NCBI RefSeq assembly: GCF_000519045.1
Contig: NZ_KI912532.1
Span: forward strand, 3,277,867-3,341,866
Reading direction: 5' to 3'
Length of the DNA stretch: 64,000 bases
Origin: Dechloromonas agitata is5
GTDB lineage: Bacteria > Pseudomonadota > Gammaproteobacteria > Burkholderiales > Rhodocyclaceae
This document shows positions 20,688-31,187 of the stretch, one piece after another. Both the position numbers and the translations under genes were made by a program. Each line of letters starts with the position of its first letter. Positions within the stretch are counted from its first letter, which is position 1. The notes beneath the pieces are model-generated. The model made no database searches. It saw nothing but the letters and a program-made list of their open reading frames with translations, and was not told the DNA's origin.

Positions 20688-21473
20688 TCAGCCCCAGGCG
20701 GCGAGAAACTCCTGCCAGTGCGGCGCACCGATCCTGGCCAGCTGTGCCTTGACGAATTCGACCTCCGCCACTTCCTCCGCGGCCGTCAATTCACCACGCA
20801 TGCGGCGAAAGCGGTTGTAGACCAGATAGGTATTGACCACGTCGGTCTCGCAATAATCGCGGATCTCGGCAATCTGGCCATCCTGCCAGGCCGACCACAC
20901 CTTGCCGCCATCCATGCCCAGCTTGCCGGGGAAACCGAACAGCTTGGCCAATTCATCGAGCGGGGCATTGGCCCGGCCGTTGTAGAGCGCGAGCAGGTCC
21001 ATCAGGTCAAGGTGGCGCGTGTGGTAACGGCTGATGTAGTTGTTCCACTTGAAATCACGGGAATCCGCGTAGTCACCGTCGCCCATGTCCCAGTAGCGCG
21101 GCGCCACGACACCATGCAGCATGCCGCGGTAGTGCAGCACCGGCAGGTCGAAACCGCCCCCGTTCCAGGAGACGATCTGCGGTGTGAATTTTTCGATGCC
21201 GTCAAAGAAGCGCTGGATGATGGCGCCTTCGTTCAGGTCCGGCTCGGACAGCGACCAGACCTTGAAACCCTCGCTGGTACGCAGCACGCAGGAAATGGTG
21301 ACGATGCGCTGCAGGTGCAAGGGCAGGAAATCGTTGCCGCTCTTCGCTCGCCGCTGCTGGAAGGCGAGTTCCGCCACCTCCTCGTCGGAGAGTTCGGCCG
21401 GCAGCTCGTTGAGCCGACGCAAGCCGGCGACATCGGGAATGGTCTCGATATCGAAGACGAGGACCGGTTTCAT
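20688..21473 (-). CDS. Predicted DEDDy 3'-5' exonuclease (PolB exonuclease-like)
   Basis: This 261-residue stand-alone exonuclease domain is of the family annotated as related to the DNA polymerase B proofreading domain. Catalytic positions are visible: the DIE pair in VLFDIETIPD-like context (VFDIETIPD, residues 6-14), the aspartate in SWNGGGFDLPVLHYRG near 108, and the tyrosine/aspartate motif YCETDVVNTYLVY near 210. It is probably involved in DNA repair or RNA trimming, but the substrate is not known. The start overlaps the cysM stop by 4 bp, so it is translated with cysM. Confidence 0.85.
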   Translation of the reverse strand: MKPVLVFDIETIPDVAGLRRLNELPAELSDEEVAELAFQQRRAKSGNDFLPLHLQRIVTISCVLRTSEGFKVWSLSEPDLNEGAIIQRFFDGIEKFTPQIVSWNGGGFDLPVLHYRGMLHGVVAPRYWDMGDGDYADSRDFKWNNYISRYHTRHLDLMDLLALYNGRANAPLDELAKLFGFPGKLGMDGGKVWSAWQDGQIAEIRDYCETDVVNTYLVYNRFRRMRGELTAAEEVAEVEFVKAQLARIGAPHWQEFLAAWG

Positions 21474-22375
21474 GCCGGGAAGACACCCGTCGACAGGTAG
21501 CGGTCGCCCCGGTCGCAGACGATGGTGGCGATGACCGCATTCTCCAGCTCATGCGACAGACGCAGCGCAACAGCCAGCGCGCCGCCCGAGGAAATACCGG
21601 CGAAAATGCCCTCCTCCATGGCCAGGCGCCGCGTCATTGCCTCGGCATCGGCCTGGCTGACGTTCTCCACCCGATCGATCCGGCTGCGGTCGAAAATTCT
21701 CGGCAGGTAGGCTTCCGGCCACTTGCGGATACCGGGAATCTGGCTCCCCTCGTCCGGCTGGCAACCAACGACCTGGATGGCCGGGTTCTTTTCCTTCAGG
21801 AAGCGGCTGGTGCCCATGATGGTACCGGTCGTGCCCATGCTCGACACGAAATGCGTCACCTTGCCACCCGTATCGCGCCAGATTTCGGGGCCGGTTCCCT
21901 CGTAGTGGGCCAACGGATTGTCCGGATTGGCAAACTGATCGAGGATGATACCCTGCCCGGCATCGCGCATTTTCTCGGCGACGTCGCGCGCCAGTTCCAT
22001 GCCGCCATCGCGCGGCGTCAGCACCAGTTCTGCGCCGAAGGCACGCATGCTCTGCCGGCGTTCGATGCTCTGGTTTTCCGGCATGACGAGGATCATGCGG
22101 TAGCCCTTCATCGCCGCGGCCATGGCCAGCGCGATGCCGGTATTGCCGGAAGTCGCCTCGATCAGCGTATCGCCCGGCTTGATGTCGCCGCGTGCCTCGG
22201 CCCGCACGATCATCGACAGCGCCGGCCGGTCCTTCACGGAACCCGCCGGGTTGTTGCCCTCCAGCTTGGCCAGGATGACATTCCCCCGCCGTTCGTTATC
22301 CAGCCCGGGGATGCGCACCAAGCGCACCAGCGGCGTATTGCCGACGAAATCCTGCAGGGTTTTATACATGGTCAT
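21470..22375 (-). CDS. cysM: Cysteine synthase B
   Basis: This 301-residue PLP enzyme condenses O-acetylserine with sulfide or thiosulfate. The PLP lysine lies in [15 protein letters not shown] (about residue 46), the phosphate-binding loop in [15 protein letters not shown], and the C-terminal ISSGGA motif is present. Sequence features and length (about 300, with a short beta8-beta9 region) favour CysM over CysK. The start lies 14 bp inside hldD, and it is followed by the exonuclease in overlap. Confidence 0.94.
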   Translation of the reverse strand: MTMYKTLQDFVGNTPLVRLVRIPGLDNERRGNVILAKLEGNNPAGSVKDRPALSMIVRAEARGDIKPGDTLIEATSGNTGIALAMAAAMKGYRMILVMPENQSIERRQSMRAFGAELVLTPRDGGMELARDVAEKMRDAGQGIILDQFANPDNPLAHYEGTGPEIWRDTGGKVTHFVSSMGTTGTIMGTSRFLKEKNPAIQVVGCQPDEGSQIPGIRKWPEAYLPRIFDRSRIDRVENVSQADAEAMTRRLAMEEGIFAGISSGGALAVALRLSHELENAVIATIVCDRGDRYLSTGVFPA

Positions 22376-23360
22376 GCAGCCAGTCGATATATTGGGCGAC
22401 GCCTTCCTCGACCGTGGCCATTGGTGCCTCGTAGCCAGCCTCGCGCAGCCGGGTCAGGTCCGCCTGGGTGAAGGCCTGGTACTTGCCTTTCAAGGCCTCC
22501 GGGAAGGCGACGTATTCAAGCAGGCCCTGCGTCTGCAGCTCAGTCAGCGACAGAGCGGCTTCTCCCCTCGCCTTGCGGCAGCCGTTGACGGCCGCGACGG
22601 CGACATCGTTGAAGGCCTGCGCCCGACCGGAACCAAGGTTGAAGATGCCGGATTTTTCCGGATGATCGAGGAAGAACAGATTAACCTTGGCGACGTCGCC
22701 AACAAACACGAAATCGCGCTTCTGGTCGCCGTTCTCGTAGCCGTGCGAGCCTTCGAACAACTTGACCTTGCCCTCGGCCTTGAACTGGTTGTAGTTGTGG
22801 AAAGCGACCGAAGCCATGCGCCCCTTGTGCGTTTCGCGCGGGCCATAGACGTTGAAGTAGCGGAAGCCGACGATCTGCGACGACGGGTTCTTCGCCAACC
22901 GCTGACGGACGATCTGGTCGAAGAGGAACTTCGAATAGCCGTAAACGTTCAGCGGCCCCTCGTACTGACGCTCTTCCCTGAACACGCTGCTTCCGCCGTA
23001 GGTCGCGGCCGACGAGGCGTAGAGGAACTGCACGTCCTGATCCTGGCACCAGTCGAGCAGGATCAACGAGTAGCGGTAGTTGTTCTCCATCATGTAGCGG
23101 CCATCCGTCTCCATGGTGTCGGAGCAGGCGCCTTCATGCAGGATGGCCTCGATCTCGCCGTCGTAATGGCCGGCCTGGATGCGCTCGATGAAATCGTGCT
23201 TGTCGAGGTAGTCGGCAATCTCACAGTCGATCAGGTTCTTGAACTTGTCGGCCTTGGTCAGGTTGTCGACCGCGATGATGTTGGTGATGCCGCGCTCGTT
23301 CAGCGCCTTGACGATATTAGAGCCGATGAAGCCGGCGGCGCCGGTGACGACGTAATACAT
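22362..23360 (-). CDS. hldD: ADP-L-glycero-D-manno-heptose-6-epimerase
   Basis: This 332-residue SDR epimerase performs the last step of heptose synthesis for the LPS inner core. It has the NADP-binding motif [16 protein letters not shown] at residues 5-20 and the catalytic Y-x3-K in [26 protein letters not shown] and the HPEKSG...NLGSGRAQ region also match RfaD/HldD. The ATG at 23360, preceded by AAGGAG with 6-bp spacing, was chosen over the longer frame. It lies 10 bp from hldE and overlaps cysM. Confidence 0.96.
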   Translation of the reverse strand: MYYVVTGAAGFIGSNIVKALNERGITNIIAVDNLTKADKFKNLIDCEIADYLDKHDFIERIQAGHYDGEIEAILHEGACSDTMETDGRYMMENNYRYSLILLDWCQDQDVQFLYASSAATYGGSSVFREERQYEGPLNVYGYSKFLFDQIVRQRLAKNPSSQIVGFRYFNVYGPRETHKGRMASVAFHNYNQFKAEGKVKLFEGSHGYENGDQKRDFVFVGDVAKVNLFFLDHPEKSGIFNLGSGRAQAFNDVAVAAVNGCRKARGEAALSLTELQTQGLLEYVAFPEALKGKYQAFTQADLTRLREAGYEAPMATVEEGVAQYIDWLHDHV

Positions 23361-23370
23361 GGAATTCTCC

Positions 23371-24294
23371 TTACAGGGCGGCGAGCAGTTCCTGGCGGGT
23401 AACGACCGCCGTGCCGAGCTTGCCGACGACAATGCCGGCGGCGATGTTGGCGACGCGAATGGCTTCATCCCAAGCGGCACCGGCCGCTAGCATGACAGCC
23501 AGGGTGGCGATGACGGTATCGCCAGCGCCCGACACGTCGAACACTTCACGTGCCTTGGCCGGCTGGTGATGGACTTCATCAGCGAAGAGGGTCATCCCCT
23601 CCTCGCTACGGGTGACGAGCAAGGCCTCGAGGCCGAGCTCGCCGCGCAATTTGCTGGCCTTGGCGACCAGTTCCGCCTCGGTTTTCCAGCTGCCGACGAC
23701 TTGTTTCAGCTCAGAGCGGTTCGGTGTGATCACCGTCGCCCCAGCGTATTTGCCCCACTCGTCGCCCTTCGGGTCGACCAGCACCGGCTTGTCGGCCGCA
23801 CGGGCGATGCGGATCATCTCCGCGATATGGGTCAGCCCTCCCTTGCCGTAATCCGACAGGATGACCACGTCAGCATCGGCTACCCGACGCTCGAAATCGG
23901 CCAGCTTGGCCTGCAGGATCTCGTGCGACGGCGGCGTTTCAAAGTCGATGCGCAGCAACTGCTGCTGACGTCCAATGACGCGCAGTTTGACGATGGTGTC
24001 GATCTCTGGGTCGACATGCAACCCGGCATCGATCAACCCCTCCTCGAGCAGACGGCCCAGCGAGCGGCCAGCATCATCGTCGCCGACAACCGACAGCAGC
24101 GCCGTCGTGGCACCCAGCGAGGCGGCGTTGCGCGCCACGTTGGCGGCGCCCCCGAGGCGCTCTTCCTGCCGCTCGACCTTGACCACCGGCACCGGCGCTT
24201 CCGGCGAAATCCGGCTGACGTCGCCGAACCAGTAGCGGTCCAGCATCACGTCACCGACGACCAGCAGGCGAACCTGCGAAACCTTGTCCAGCAT
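23371..24294 (-). CDS. hldA: D-glycero-beta-D-manno-heptose-7-phosphate kinase (HldE domain I type)
   Basis: This 307-residue PfkB/ribokinase-family kinase corresponds to the N-terminal half of E. coli HldE. It has [21 protein letters not shown] near the N-terminus and the C-terminal PfkB signature [14 protein letters not shown] with the catalytic aspartate. The adenylyltransferase half (HldC) is absent, so a separate hldC gene is expected elsewhere in the genome. Split kinase and transferase are common in betaproteobacteria, so this is not a truncation. It lies in ugd-hldA-hldD order with short spacers. Confidence 0.92.
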   Translation of the reverse strand: MLDKVSQVRLLVVGDVMLDRYWFGDVSRISPEAPVPVVKVERQEERLGGAANVARNAASLGATTALLSVVGDDDAGRSLGRLLEEGLIDAGLHVDPEIDTIVKLRVIGRQQQLLRIDFETPPSHEILQAKLADFERRVADADVVILSDYGKGGLTHIAEMIRIARAADKPVLVDPKGDEWGKYAGATVITPNRSELKQVVGSWKTEAELVAKASKLRGELGLEALLVTRSEEGMTLFADEVHHQPAKAREVFDVSGAGDTVIATLAVMLAAGAAWDEAIRVANIAAGIVVGKLGTAVVTRQELLAAL

Positions 24295-24306
24295 GTTGCG
24301 AATCTC

Positions 24307-25626
24307 TCAGCGCCCGATGGCGAAATACTCGATACCCGAATTGCGCACGAACTTCGGGTCATACAGGTTGCGGCCATCGAAGATAACCGGGTTCTTCAAC
24401 GTACCCTTGATGACCTCGAAATCCGGGCTGCGGAATTCCTTCCACTCGGTCACGATGACCAGAGCGTCAGCCCCTTCCAGCGCACCCATCGGGCTCTCGG
24501 CATATTTCAGTCGCGCCTCGTTGCCGAAAATACGCTGCGTCTCATGCATGGCGACCGGGTCGTAAGCCGTGACGGTGGCGCCGGCCTCGAACAGGTCGGC
24601 AATCAGCTCCCGGCTCGGTGCTTCGCGCATGTCGTCGGTATTCGGCTTGAAGGCCAGGCCCCACAGGGCGAAATGCTTGCCCTTGAGATCGCCGAAACGG
24701 CGTTTGATCTTGCCAGTCAGCACATGCTTCTGCGCGTCGTTGGCTTCCTCGACGGCGGTCAACACCTTGAGATTGATATGGGCGTCATCCTGCGCCGTCT
24801 TGATCAGTGCCTTGACATCCTTCGGGAAGCAGGAACCGCCATAGCCGCAGCCCGGGTAGAGGAAGTGGTAGCCAATGCGCGGATCGGAGCCGATACCCTG
24901 GCGGACCATTTCGATGTCGGCCCCGAGCACCTCGGCCAGGTTGGCCAGTTCGTTCATGAAGCTGATACGGGTGGCCAGCATGGCGTTGGCGGCGTACTTG
25001 ATCAGTTCAGCGCTCTTGATGTCGGTGACGATCAGACGTTCGTGGTTGCGCTGGAACGGTGCATAGAGGGCACGCATCAGATGGATGGCTTGATCGTCCT
25101 CGGCGCCGACGACGATGCGGTCGGGACGCATGAAGTCTTCGACGGCGGCACCTTCCTTGAGGAACTCCGGGTTGGAAACGACGCTGTACGGCGTATTGAT
25201 GCCACGTTTCTGCAGTTCTTCCGCAATCGCGGCATGAACCTTGGCACCGGTGCCGACCGGCACGGTGCTCTTGTCGACGACGACCTTGTAATCGGTCATC
25301 AGGCGGCCGATATTGCGGGCGGCGCCGAGGACATACTGCAGGTCAGCCGAGCCGTCCTCATCGGGTGGCGTACCGACCGCGATGAACTGGACGGTACCGT
25401 GCTGGACAGCCTTTTCGATATCAGTCGTGAAGTGCAGGCGACCAGCCGCCACATTGCGGCGAACCATGTCCTGCAGGCCCGGTTCGTAGATCGGAATACC
25501 GCCTTCCTCAAGGATGCGAATCTTTTCCGGATCGACGTCCAGACACAGGACGTCATTGCCGACCTCGGCCAGACAGGTACCACTGACCAGACCGACATAG
25601 CCGGTCCCGACGACGGTGATTTTCAT
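24307..25626 (-). CDS. ugd: UDP-glucose 6-dehydrogenase
   Basis: This 439-residue NAD-dependent enzyme oxidises UDP-glucose to UDP-glucuronate for polysaccharide or lipid A modification. The N-terminal Rossmann motif is [19 protein letters not shown], the catalytic cysteine is in [14 protein letters not shown] near residue 264, and the C-terminal part has [18 protein letters not shown]. The ATG at 25626 (MKITVVGTG) is the family start. It is located between lapB and the heptose genes, a common envelope-gene neighbourhood in betaproteobacteria. Confidence 0.96.
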   Translation of the reverse strand: MKITVVGTGYVGLVSGTCLAEVGNDVLCLDVDPEKIRILEEGGIPIYEPGLQDMVRRNVAAGRLHFTTDIEKAVQHGTVQFIAVGTPPDEDGSADLQYVLGAARNIGRLMTDYKVVVDKSTVPVGTGAKVHAAIAEELQKRGINTPYSVVSNPEFLKEGAAVEDFMRPDRIVVGAEDDQAIHLMRALYAPFQRNHERLIVTDIKSAELIKYAANAMLATRISFMNELANLAEVLGADIEMVRQGIGSDPRIGYHFLYPGCGYGGSCFPKDVKALIKTAQDDAHINLKVLTAVEEANDAQKHVLTGKIKRRFGDLKGKHFALWGLAFKPNTDDMREAPSRELIADLFEAGATVTAYDPVAMHETQRIFGNEARLKYAESPMGALEGADALVIVTEWKEFRSPDFEVIKGTLKNPVIFDGRNLYDPKFVRNSGIEYFAIGR

Positions 25627-25634
25627 AGAGCTTC

Positions 25635-26807
25635 CTACAAGGATTGATCGAATTCTTCGCTGCGCCGCGGCGGGTAAGTCTCCCAGCCGCCGCAGGCCGG
25701 GCAGCGCCAGTAGAACTGGCGGGCCTTGAAGCCGCAATTATCGCACCGATAGCGCGACAGGCGCTTGGTATAGCCCTGGATGATGGTCTTGGCCAGTTCG
25801 ACGTCCGGCCTGACCTCGGGCGAGACCAGTGGCAAGCGCGCACTCATCAGTTTTTCCAGGCCCAGCAGGGTCGGATTACGCTGCAATTCGCCACGCACCA
25901 GCCGATACGCGGCCTCGGTGCCTTCGCTCTCAAGCACCAGTTGATAAACCACTTCGAGCAAGTCGAGCGAGGGATAGCGCTCGAGATAACCGCTGAGCAG
26001 CGCAATACCCTCGGCCAGCCGCTCCTGCTTGCGGTAAGCCTCCAGCAGGCGTTGCGCGACAAGGGCCAGGTAGGCCGGATCCTGCTGCTCGATGCGCTGC
26101 CAGGCCTCGATGGCCGCCTGCGGCTTGCCCTCCTGGAGCAGCAGATCCCCCTGCAGCAGGCTGGCCCGGACGCATTTGCGGTTTTCCTGCATGGCGACGT
26201 CGAGATACTGGCGCGCCTCGTCGGGTCGCGAACGCATGATTTCGTTAGCCGCCAACTCGCAGTAGTACTCGGCAATTTCGCGATGGGATGCGACATCCGG
26301 CAATTCGCGGGCGATAGTGACCGCCTTCAGCCATTCCTTCTCAAGTTGATAGATTTCCAGCAGATTGCGCTTGGCTTCCTCCTCGAGAGCGGTTCCAAGC
26401 AGCTTGTTGAACATTTCCTCGGCCCGATCGAGCAGGCCGGCCTTGAGGTAGTCCTGACCCAGTTCGGAGAGGGCTTGCAGGCGGATACGCTCTTCCACCT
26501 CCGGCAAGTCGATCAGGTTCTGGTGCATGCGGATGGCCCGCTCGGTTTCGCCACGTCGACGAAACAGGTTGCCCAGGGCGAAATGCAGTTCAACGGTCTG
26601 CGAATCGACCTTGGCCACTTCGAGGAAGGAGTCGATGGCCTTGTCCGGCTGCTCGTTGAGCAGGAAATTCAGGCCCTGAAAATAGGAGCGCGGCAAGGCG
26701 CGGGATTCATGTACCACCTGCCGCATATCGACCCGCGCCGCAGCCCAGCCCAGACCGAAAAAAACGGGAATGAGCAGGAGTTGCCAGTATTCGATCAGCT
26801 CGTTCAT
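25635..26807 (-). CDS. lapB: Lipopolysaccharide assembly protein B (LapB/YciM)
   Basis: This 390-residue protein has an N-terminal membrane anchor (residues 7-25), a long array of TPR repeats, and a C-terminal rubredoxin-like zinc ribbon. The ribbon reads [22 protein letters not shown], with four cysteines as CxxC pairs. In E. coli LapB presents LpxC to FtsH and so limits lipid A synthesis. Length matches E. coli LapB (389). It overlaps lapA by 4 bp, and the ugd start follows after 8 bp. All signature parts are intact. Confidence 0.95.
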   Translation of the reverse strand: MNELIEYWQLLLIPVFFGLGWAAARVDMRQVVHESRALPRSYFQGLNFLLNEQPDKAIDSFLEVAKVDSQTVELHFALGNLFRRRGETERAIRMHQNLIDLPEVEERIRLQALSELGQDYLKAGLLDRAEEMFNKLLGTALEEEAKRNLLEIYQLEKEWLKAVTIARELPDVASHREIAEYYCELAANEIMRSRPDEARQYLDVAMQENRKCVRASLLQGDLLLQEGKPQAAIEAWQRIEQQDPAYLALVAQRLLEAYRKQERLAEGIALLSGYLERYPSLDLLEVVYQLVLESEGTEAAYRLVRGELQRNPTLLGLEKLMSARLPLVSPEVRPDVELAKTIIQGYTKRLSRYRCDNCGFKARQFYWRCPACGGWETYPPRRSEEFDQSL

Positions 26808-27085
26808 ACAGCCGGAGGAACCACGACATCCACCGCTTCCGGCTTGCGCGGCGCGGCGCGCTTCAGGCGGGCGATTTCGCGCCGCTGGCGGAAGATCACG
26901 CCGAGCAGGGACAAGGCGCCCAGTATCACGCCACCGACGAAAAAGGCCAGCAGCACCAGGACCAGCGGCGCCTGCCAGATTTGCCCGGTAAAGAAACGCA
27001 GGCTGACCGGGTCGGTGTTCTGGGTCGCGAAAACGAGAAGGGCGACGAAGATGATGAGCCGGATGGCCCAGGTCAATGCTGTCAT
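26804..27085 (-). CDS. lapA: Lipopolysaccharide assembly protein A-like (LapA/YciS)
   Basis: This 93-residue inner membrane protein has two hydrophobic helices around FATQNTDPVSLRFF, the diagnostic LapA segment, and a basic cytoplasmic tail rich in R and K. It is coupled to lapB by a 4-bp overlap, as in other Gram-negative bacteria. The ATG at 27085 has no recognisable ribosome-binding site: the region just upstream is the T-tract and stem of an intrinsic terminator. Expression may rely on read-through or on leaderless-like initiation. Confidence 0.85.
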   Translation of the reverse strand: MTALTWAIRLIIFVALLVFATQNTDPVSLRFFTGQIWQAPLVLVLLAFFVGGVILGALSLLGVIFRQRREIARLKRAAPRKPEAVDVVVPPAV

Positions 27086-27094
27086 GACATTCAA

Positions 27095-27123
27095 TAAAAA
27101 AGGGCAGTGAAAACTCACTGCCC
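27095..27123 (-). terminator. Intrinsic terminator between ihfB and lapA
   Basis: On the minus strand GGGCAGTGA-GTTT-TCACTGCCC (27102-27123) makes a perfect 9-bp stem with a 4-nt loop and is followed by seven T residues. It lies 31 bp after the ihfB stop and ends the rpsA-ihfB transcript. The lapA start codon lies only 9 bp beyond the T-tract. Confidence 0.9.
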
Positions 27124-27153
27124 CGAATCTACCACATTGGGCCAAGTCCGGCT

Positions 27154-27438
27154 TTAGATCGCCTGATCGACCCGTTCGCGCAATTCTTTTCCGGCCTTGA
27201 AATGGGGAACCCATTTGGCCGGGACGCTGACCTTCTCCCCCGATTTGGGATTGCGTCCAATGCGCGGGGGACGGTAGTTGAGCGCAAAGCTGCCGAATCC
27301 GCGGATCTCGATGCGATCCCCGCGCACCAGCGCTTCGGACATCGCATCGAGAATCATCTTGACCGCAAAATCGGCATCCTTCGCCACCAACTGCGGAAAC
27401 CGCTCCGCCAGCCGGGCGATGAGCTCGGATTTGGTCAT
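27154..27438 (-). CDS. ihfB: Integration host factor subunit beta
   Basis: This 94-residue DNA-bending protein has the family motif [20 protein letters not shown] around the proline at the tip of the beta-arm and begins [17 protein letters not shown] as in E. coli IhfB. It pairs with IhfA to bend DNA in recombination and transcription. It lies 12 bp after rpsA, the standard rpsA-ihfB order in proteobacteria, and is followed by a strong terminator. Confidence 0.96.
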   Translation of the reverse strand: MTKSELIARLAERFPQLVAKDADFAVKMILDAMSEALVRGDRIEIRGFGSFALNYRPPRIGRNPKSGEKVSVPAKWVPHFKAGKELRERVDQAI

Positions 27439-27450
27439 GCTTTTTGCCTA

Positions 27451-29127
27451 TCAGCCTTGCTGGTTGAGCTTGGCCTTCAGCAGGGCACCCAGGTTGGTCG
27501 TACCGGAAGCGGCGGAGGATTCAGAAGCCAGCTTCTGCATCGCTTCGTGCTGCTCGGCATTGTCCTTGGCCTTGATCGACAGGTTGATGCCGCGGGTCTT
27601 GCGATCCACGTTCACAATCATCGCCTCGACTTCGTCGCCGACCTTCAGGTGCTGCGACAGATCGTCGACACGGTCGCGCGAGAACTCGGAAGCACGCAGA
27701 TAGCCTTCGTTGTCACCGTCGAGGGCAACCACGGCACCACGTGCATCGACCGACTTCACGGTGCCGCGCACGATGCTGTTCTTCTCGTGGGTGGCGATGA
27801 AGTTGGTGTACGGGTCCCCTTCCATCTGCTTGATACCCAGGGAGATGCGCTCCTTCTCGACATCGATGCCGAGCACGATGGCTTCGACTTCGTCGCCCTT
27901 CTTGAAGTTGCGGATCGCTTCTTCGCCGGAGGTGCTCCACGACAGGTCGGACAGATGAACCAGGCCATCGATGCCGCCCGGCAGGCCAATGAAGATACCG
28001 AAATCAGTGATCGACTTGATGGCACCGCGGACCTTGTCGCCCTTCTTGTGGTTCATGGCGAAGTCATCCCACGGATTCGGCTTGCACTGCTTCATACCGA
28101 GGGAGATACGGCGACGCTCTTCGTCGATCTCGAGGATCATGACTTCGACTTCGTCGCCGAGCTGGACAACCTTGGACGGGTGAACGTTCTTGTTGGTCCA
28201 GTCCATTTCGGAGACGTGCACCAGACCCTCGATACCCTGTTCGATTTCAACGAAGGAACCGTAGTCGGTCAGGTTGGTGACCTTGCCGAACAGGCGGGTA
28301 CCAGCCGGGTAGCGGCGGGCGATGCCGACCCACGGATCGTCGCCCAGCTGCTTCATGCCCAGGGAGACGCGGTTCTTTTCGGCGTCGAACTTGAGGATCT
28401 TGGCGGTGACTTCGTCGCCCACGGCCAGCACTTCGGACGGGTGACGGACACGGCGCCAGGCCAGGTCGGTGATGTGCAGCAGGCCATCGATGCCGCCCAG
28501 GTCGACGAACGCACCGTAGTCGGTGATGTTCTTGACGATACCCTTGACGGTGGTGCCTTCCTTGAGGTTCTCGAGCAGCTTTTCGCGATCCTTGTCAGCG
28601 GTGGCTTCGAGCACGGCACGGCGGGACATCACAACGTTGTTGCGCTTGCGGTCCAGCTTGATGACCTTGAATTCCAGGGTCTTGCCCTCGTACGGCGTGG
28701 TGTCCTTGACCGGACGCATGTCAACCAGGGAACCCGGCAGGAAGGCGCGCACGCCATTCGACATGACGGTCAGGCCGCCCTTGACCTTGCCGGTGATGGT
28801 GCCGGTGACCAGGGTGTTGTTGTTCAGGGCTTCTTCCAGGAAGTTCCAGGCAGCGATGCGCTTGGCGCGATCGCGCGACAGGCGCGTGGCGCCATAGCCG
28901 TCTTCCAGCATTTCGATGGCGACCTGGACGAAGTCGCCTTCCTTGACTTCGACTTCACCCTGATCGTTCAGGAATTCTTCGAGCGGAACATAGGATTCCG
29001 ATTTCAGGCCGGCATTGACCACGACGAAATTGTGATCGATGGCCACCACCTCGGCGGTGATGACTTCGCCTTGACGCATTTCCTGGCGAGCCAGGGATTC
29101 TTCAAATAGTTGAGCAAAAGATTCCAT
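27451..29127 (-). CDS. rpsA: 30S ribosomal protein S1
   Basis: This protein of about 558 residues consists of six S1 (OB-fold) repeats. The first two bind the ribosome ([14 protein letters not shown] at the start) and the last four bind mRNA. Length and the N-terminus [16 protein letters not shown] match E. coli S1. The ATG at 29127 was chosen by that homology, although an in-frame ATG lies 18 bp upstream at 29145. Neither has a good Shine-Dalgarno, which is common for autoregulated rpsA. It lies between the aroA-cmk fusion and ihfB. Confidence 0.97.
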   Translation of the reverse strand: MESFAQLFEESLARQEMRQGEVITAEVVAIDHNFVVVNAGLKSESYVPLEEFLNDQGEVEVKEGDFVQVAIEMLEDGYGATRLSRDRAKRIAAWNFLEEALNNNTLVTGTITGKVKGGLTVMSNGVRAFLPGSLVDMRPVKDTTPYEGKTLEFKVIKLDRKRNNVVMSRRAVLEATADKDREKLLENLKEGTTVKGIVKNITDYGAFVDLGGIDGLLHITDLAWRRVRHPSEVLAVGDEVTAKILKFDAEKNRVSLGMKQLGDDPWVGIARRYPAGTRLFGKVTNLTDYGSFVEIEQGIEGLVHVSEMDWTNKNVHPSKVVQLGDEVEVMILEIDEERRRISLGMKQCKPNPWDDFAMNHKKGDKVRGAIKSITDFGIFIGLPGGIDGLVHLSDLSWSTSGEEAIRNFKKGDEVEAIVLGIDVEKERISLGIKQMEGDPYTNFIATHEKNSIVRGTVKSVDARGAVVALDGDNEGYLRASEFSRDRVDDLSQHLKVGDEVEAMIVNVDRKTRGINLSIKAKDNAEQHEAMQKLASESSAASGTTNLGALLKAKLNQQG

Positions 29128-29219
29128 TACGGAGAGAACTTTCATGCCACGAATCGCGAGACCCGCAGCGGGTTAAGGTTGAACGACAGGCAACCGGCCA
29201 TTGCAGCCGGTCGCACCCA
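29128..29219 (-). other. Structured leader between aroA-cmk and rpsA
   Basis: The 92-bp spacer contains two inverted repeats. One is a 9-bp stem (29190-29198 with 29206-29214, one G-T pair), the other a short ACCCGC-AGC-GGGT stem near 29160. Neither is followed by a T-run, so they are not intrinsic terminators. In other bacteria S1 represses its own translation through hairpins in the rpsA leader; these could play that part, but no function is shown here. Confidence 0.4.
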
Positions 29220-31172
29220 CTACTTCGATACTTCGCCGAACCACGCCAGCACTTGGTTCACCGCCTGTTCGATGGTGAGATGCGTGGTGTCGAGCAGCTT
29301 GGCATCAGCTTCCTGCCGGAGTGGAGCCACGCTGCGTTGCGAATCGCGTTCGTCGCGCTGCTTCAGGTCTGACAGAAGGTCCGCGAGATTAGCAGAGAAT
29401 CCTTTTTCGATCAACTGCTTATAGCGACGCTCGGCGCGCGCTTCCGCACTTGCCGTCAGGAAGACCTTGAGTGACGCTTTCGGGAAGATTACCGAGCCCA
29501 TGTCGCGCCCATCGCCAACCAGCCCGGGCGCAGTACTGAAGGCGCGCTGGCGGAACAGCAAAGCCTCGCGGACAGCCGGCAGTGCGGCAACTTGCGAAGC
29601 CCCGGAAGACATCTCCTCGCTGCGGATGGCGTCGCCGACCACCACTCCGTTGAGGCGAATATCACCGGCCACGAACTCGACATCCAGCGTTGCCGCAATG
29701 GCCGCCACACCCGCCTCGTTTGCCCAGTCCACCCCAGCCTGCCGGGCAGCCAGCGCGGTCAACCGGTACAGTGCGCCAGAATCCAGGTAGGCAAAACCCA
29801 GCGCCTCAGCTACCCGTGCGGCAACCGTGCCCTTGCCCGAGGCCGACGGCCCGTCAATGGCAATCACCGGCGCCGCTGTCGTGACGGCGGCAAATCGCTC
29901 GAAATAGTCCGGGAAGGTCTTGGCGACGCACTTCGGATCGTTGATCCGCAAGGGCGTGCCGAAAGCCGCCAGCGAGAGGCACATCGCCATGCGATGGTCG
30001 TCGTAAGTGTCGATGGTGGCTGGCTTCAACCTGGCGACCGGCGTGACGCGAATGAAATCCGCTCCCTCTTCAACGGCGGCACCGAGCTTTCGCAATTCAG
30101 TCGCCATCGCCGCGATGCGATCGGTTTCCTTGACCCGCCAGCTGGCAATATTCCGCAGGGTCGTCGGGCCTTGTGCGAACAAGGCCGTCGTCGCCAGCGT
30201 CATCGCAGCATCGGGAATGTGGTTGCAATCGAGATCGATCCCCCTTAGCCCCCCTTCCGGCGCCCGAGCCTCCATCCAGTTAGGTCCCATCTCAATCACC
30301 GCCCCCATGCCGGCCAGCGCCTCGGCGAACCGAACGTCGCCCTGGATAGAGTCGCGCCCCACGCCCTCGACCCGCACCGGCCCACCACCGATGGCACCCA
30401 GCGCAAGGAAATAGGAGGCTGAAGAGGCATCGCCTTCGACATAGATTATCCCCGGCGAGACATAACGGCTACCCGCCTTGACCGTGAAGCGCTGCCAGCC
30501 ATCACGATCGACCACGACGCCAAAGCGGGCCATGGTCGCCAGTGTGATTTCGATATAGGGCTTGGAAATCAGCTCGCCGAGCACCTCGACCACGACGGTT
30601 TCCCCGGTCAACGGCAAGGCCATCAGCAAGCCGGTCAGGAACTGGCTGGAAACATCACCGCGCACCTTGACCACGCCTCCGGGCTGGATGTTGGCTGGCT
30701 TCAAGTGCAGTGGTGGATAGCCCTCGTTACCCAGATAGGTGATGTCGGCACCCAACTGACGCAGGCCATCGACCAGATCGCCAATCGGCCGCTCATGCAT
30801 GCGGGCGACACCCTTCAAGACATAGTCGCCGCCAGCCAATGCCAGTGCGGCCGCCAAGGGACGGAAAGCCGTGCCAGCGTTGCCGAGAAAGAGCTCAGCC
30901 TGCTTGATCGGAAAGCTCCCACCGCAACCAGTAACCTTCCAACTTTCCTTACCAAGCGGAGTAACACCTACACCTAGTCTTTGTAACGCTTCGAGCATGC
31001 GCGCCGTGTCGTCGGAGGCGAGAAGATCGCGAACCTCGGTTTCGCCTTCAGCCAACGCAGCAAGGAGCAAGACACGATTGGAAATACTTTTGGAGCCAGG
31101 CAGGCAAATTGTTCCGGTTGCCGCCGATAGTTGGGGAAGATCAATAAATGCGGTGCTCAATTCAAACTCCAT
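29220..31172 (-). CDS. aroA-cmk: Bifunctional AroA-Cmk fusion: EPSP synthase / cytidylate kinase
   Basis: This is a single 650-codon frame. Residues 1 to about 430 are 5-enolpyruvylshikimate-3-phosphate synthase, with [19 protein letters not shown] near residue 27 and the C-terminal [14 protein letters not shown] and YDDHRMAM motifs. From about 434 it continues without a stop into CMP/dCMP kinase, with the P-loop [20 protein letters not shown] and the [13 protein letters not shown] motif. In most proteobacteria aroA and cmk are adjacent separate genes. The fusion has no frameshift and both halves look complete. ATG 31172 lies only 15 bp after the upstream polysaccharide dehydratase gene; rpsA follows. 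Confidence 0.94.
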   Translation of the reverse strand: MEFELSTAFIDLPQLSAATGTICLPGSKSISNRVLLLAALAEGETEVRDLLASDDTARMLEALQRLGVGVTPLGKESWKVTGCGGSFPIKQAELFLGNAGTAFRPLAAALALAGGDYVLKGVARMHERPIGDLVDGLRQLGADITYLGNEGYPPLHLKPANIQPGGVVKVRGDVSSQFLTGLLMALPLTGETVVVEVLGELISKPYIEITLATMARFGVVVDRDGWQRFTVKAGSRYVSPGIIYVEGDASSASYFLALGAIGGGPVRVEGVGRDSIQGDVRFAEALAGMGAVIEMGPNWMEARAPEGGLRGIDLDCNHIPDAAMTLATTALFAQGPTTLRNIASWRVKETDRIAAMATELRKLGAAVEEGADFIRVTPVARLKPATIDTYDDHRMAMCLSLAAFGTPLRINDPKCVAKTFPDYFERFAAVTTAAPVIAIDGPSASGKGTVAARVAEALGFAYLDSGALYRLTALAARQAGVDWANEAGVAAIAATLDVEFVAGDIRLNGVVVGDAIRSEEMSSGASQVAALPAVREALLFRQRAFSTAPGLVGDGRDMGSVIFPKASLKVFLTASAEARAERRYKQLIEKGFSANLADLLSDLKQRDERDSQRSVAPLRQEADAKLLDTTHLTIEQAVNQVLAWFGEVSK

Positions 31173-31187
31173 CAGCAAACAAAACTG

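Noticed and set aside
23371-24294. Truncated HldE lacking the adenylyltransferase half
   Set aside because: Stand-alone heptose kinases of about 310 residues are normal in betaproteobacteria; the C-terminus is complete and followed directly by hldD.
23566-25647. Plus-strand open frame of 693 codons opposite hldA and ugd
   Set aside because: Antisense shadow; both minus-strand genes carry complete catalytic motifs and good start signals.
27202-29109. Plus-strand open frame of 635 codons opposite rpsA
   Set aside because: Its apparent repeats are only the complement of the six S1 domains; rpsA is unmistakable.
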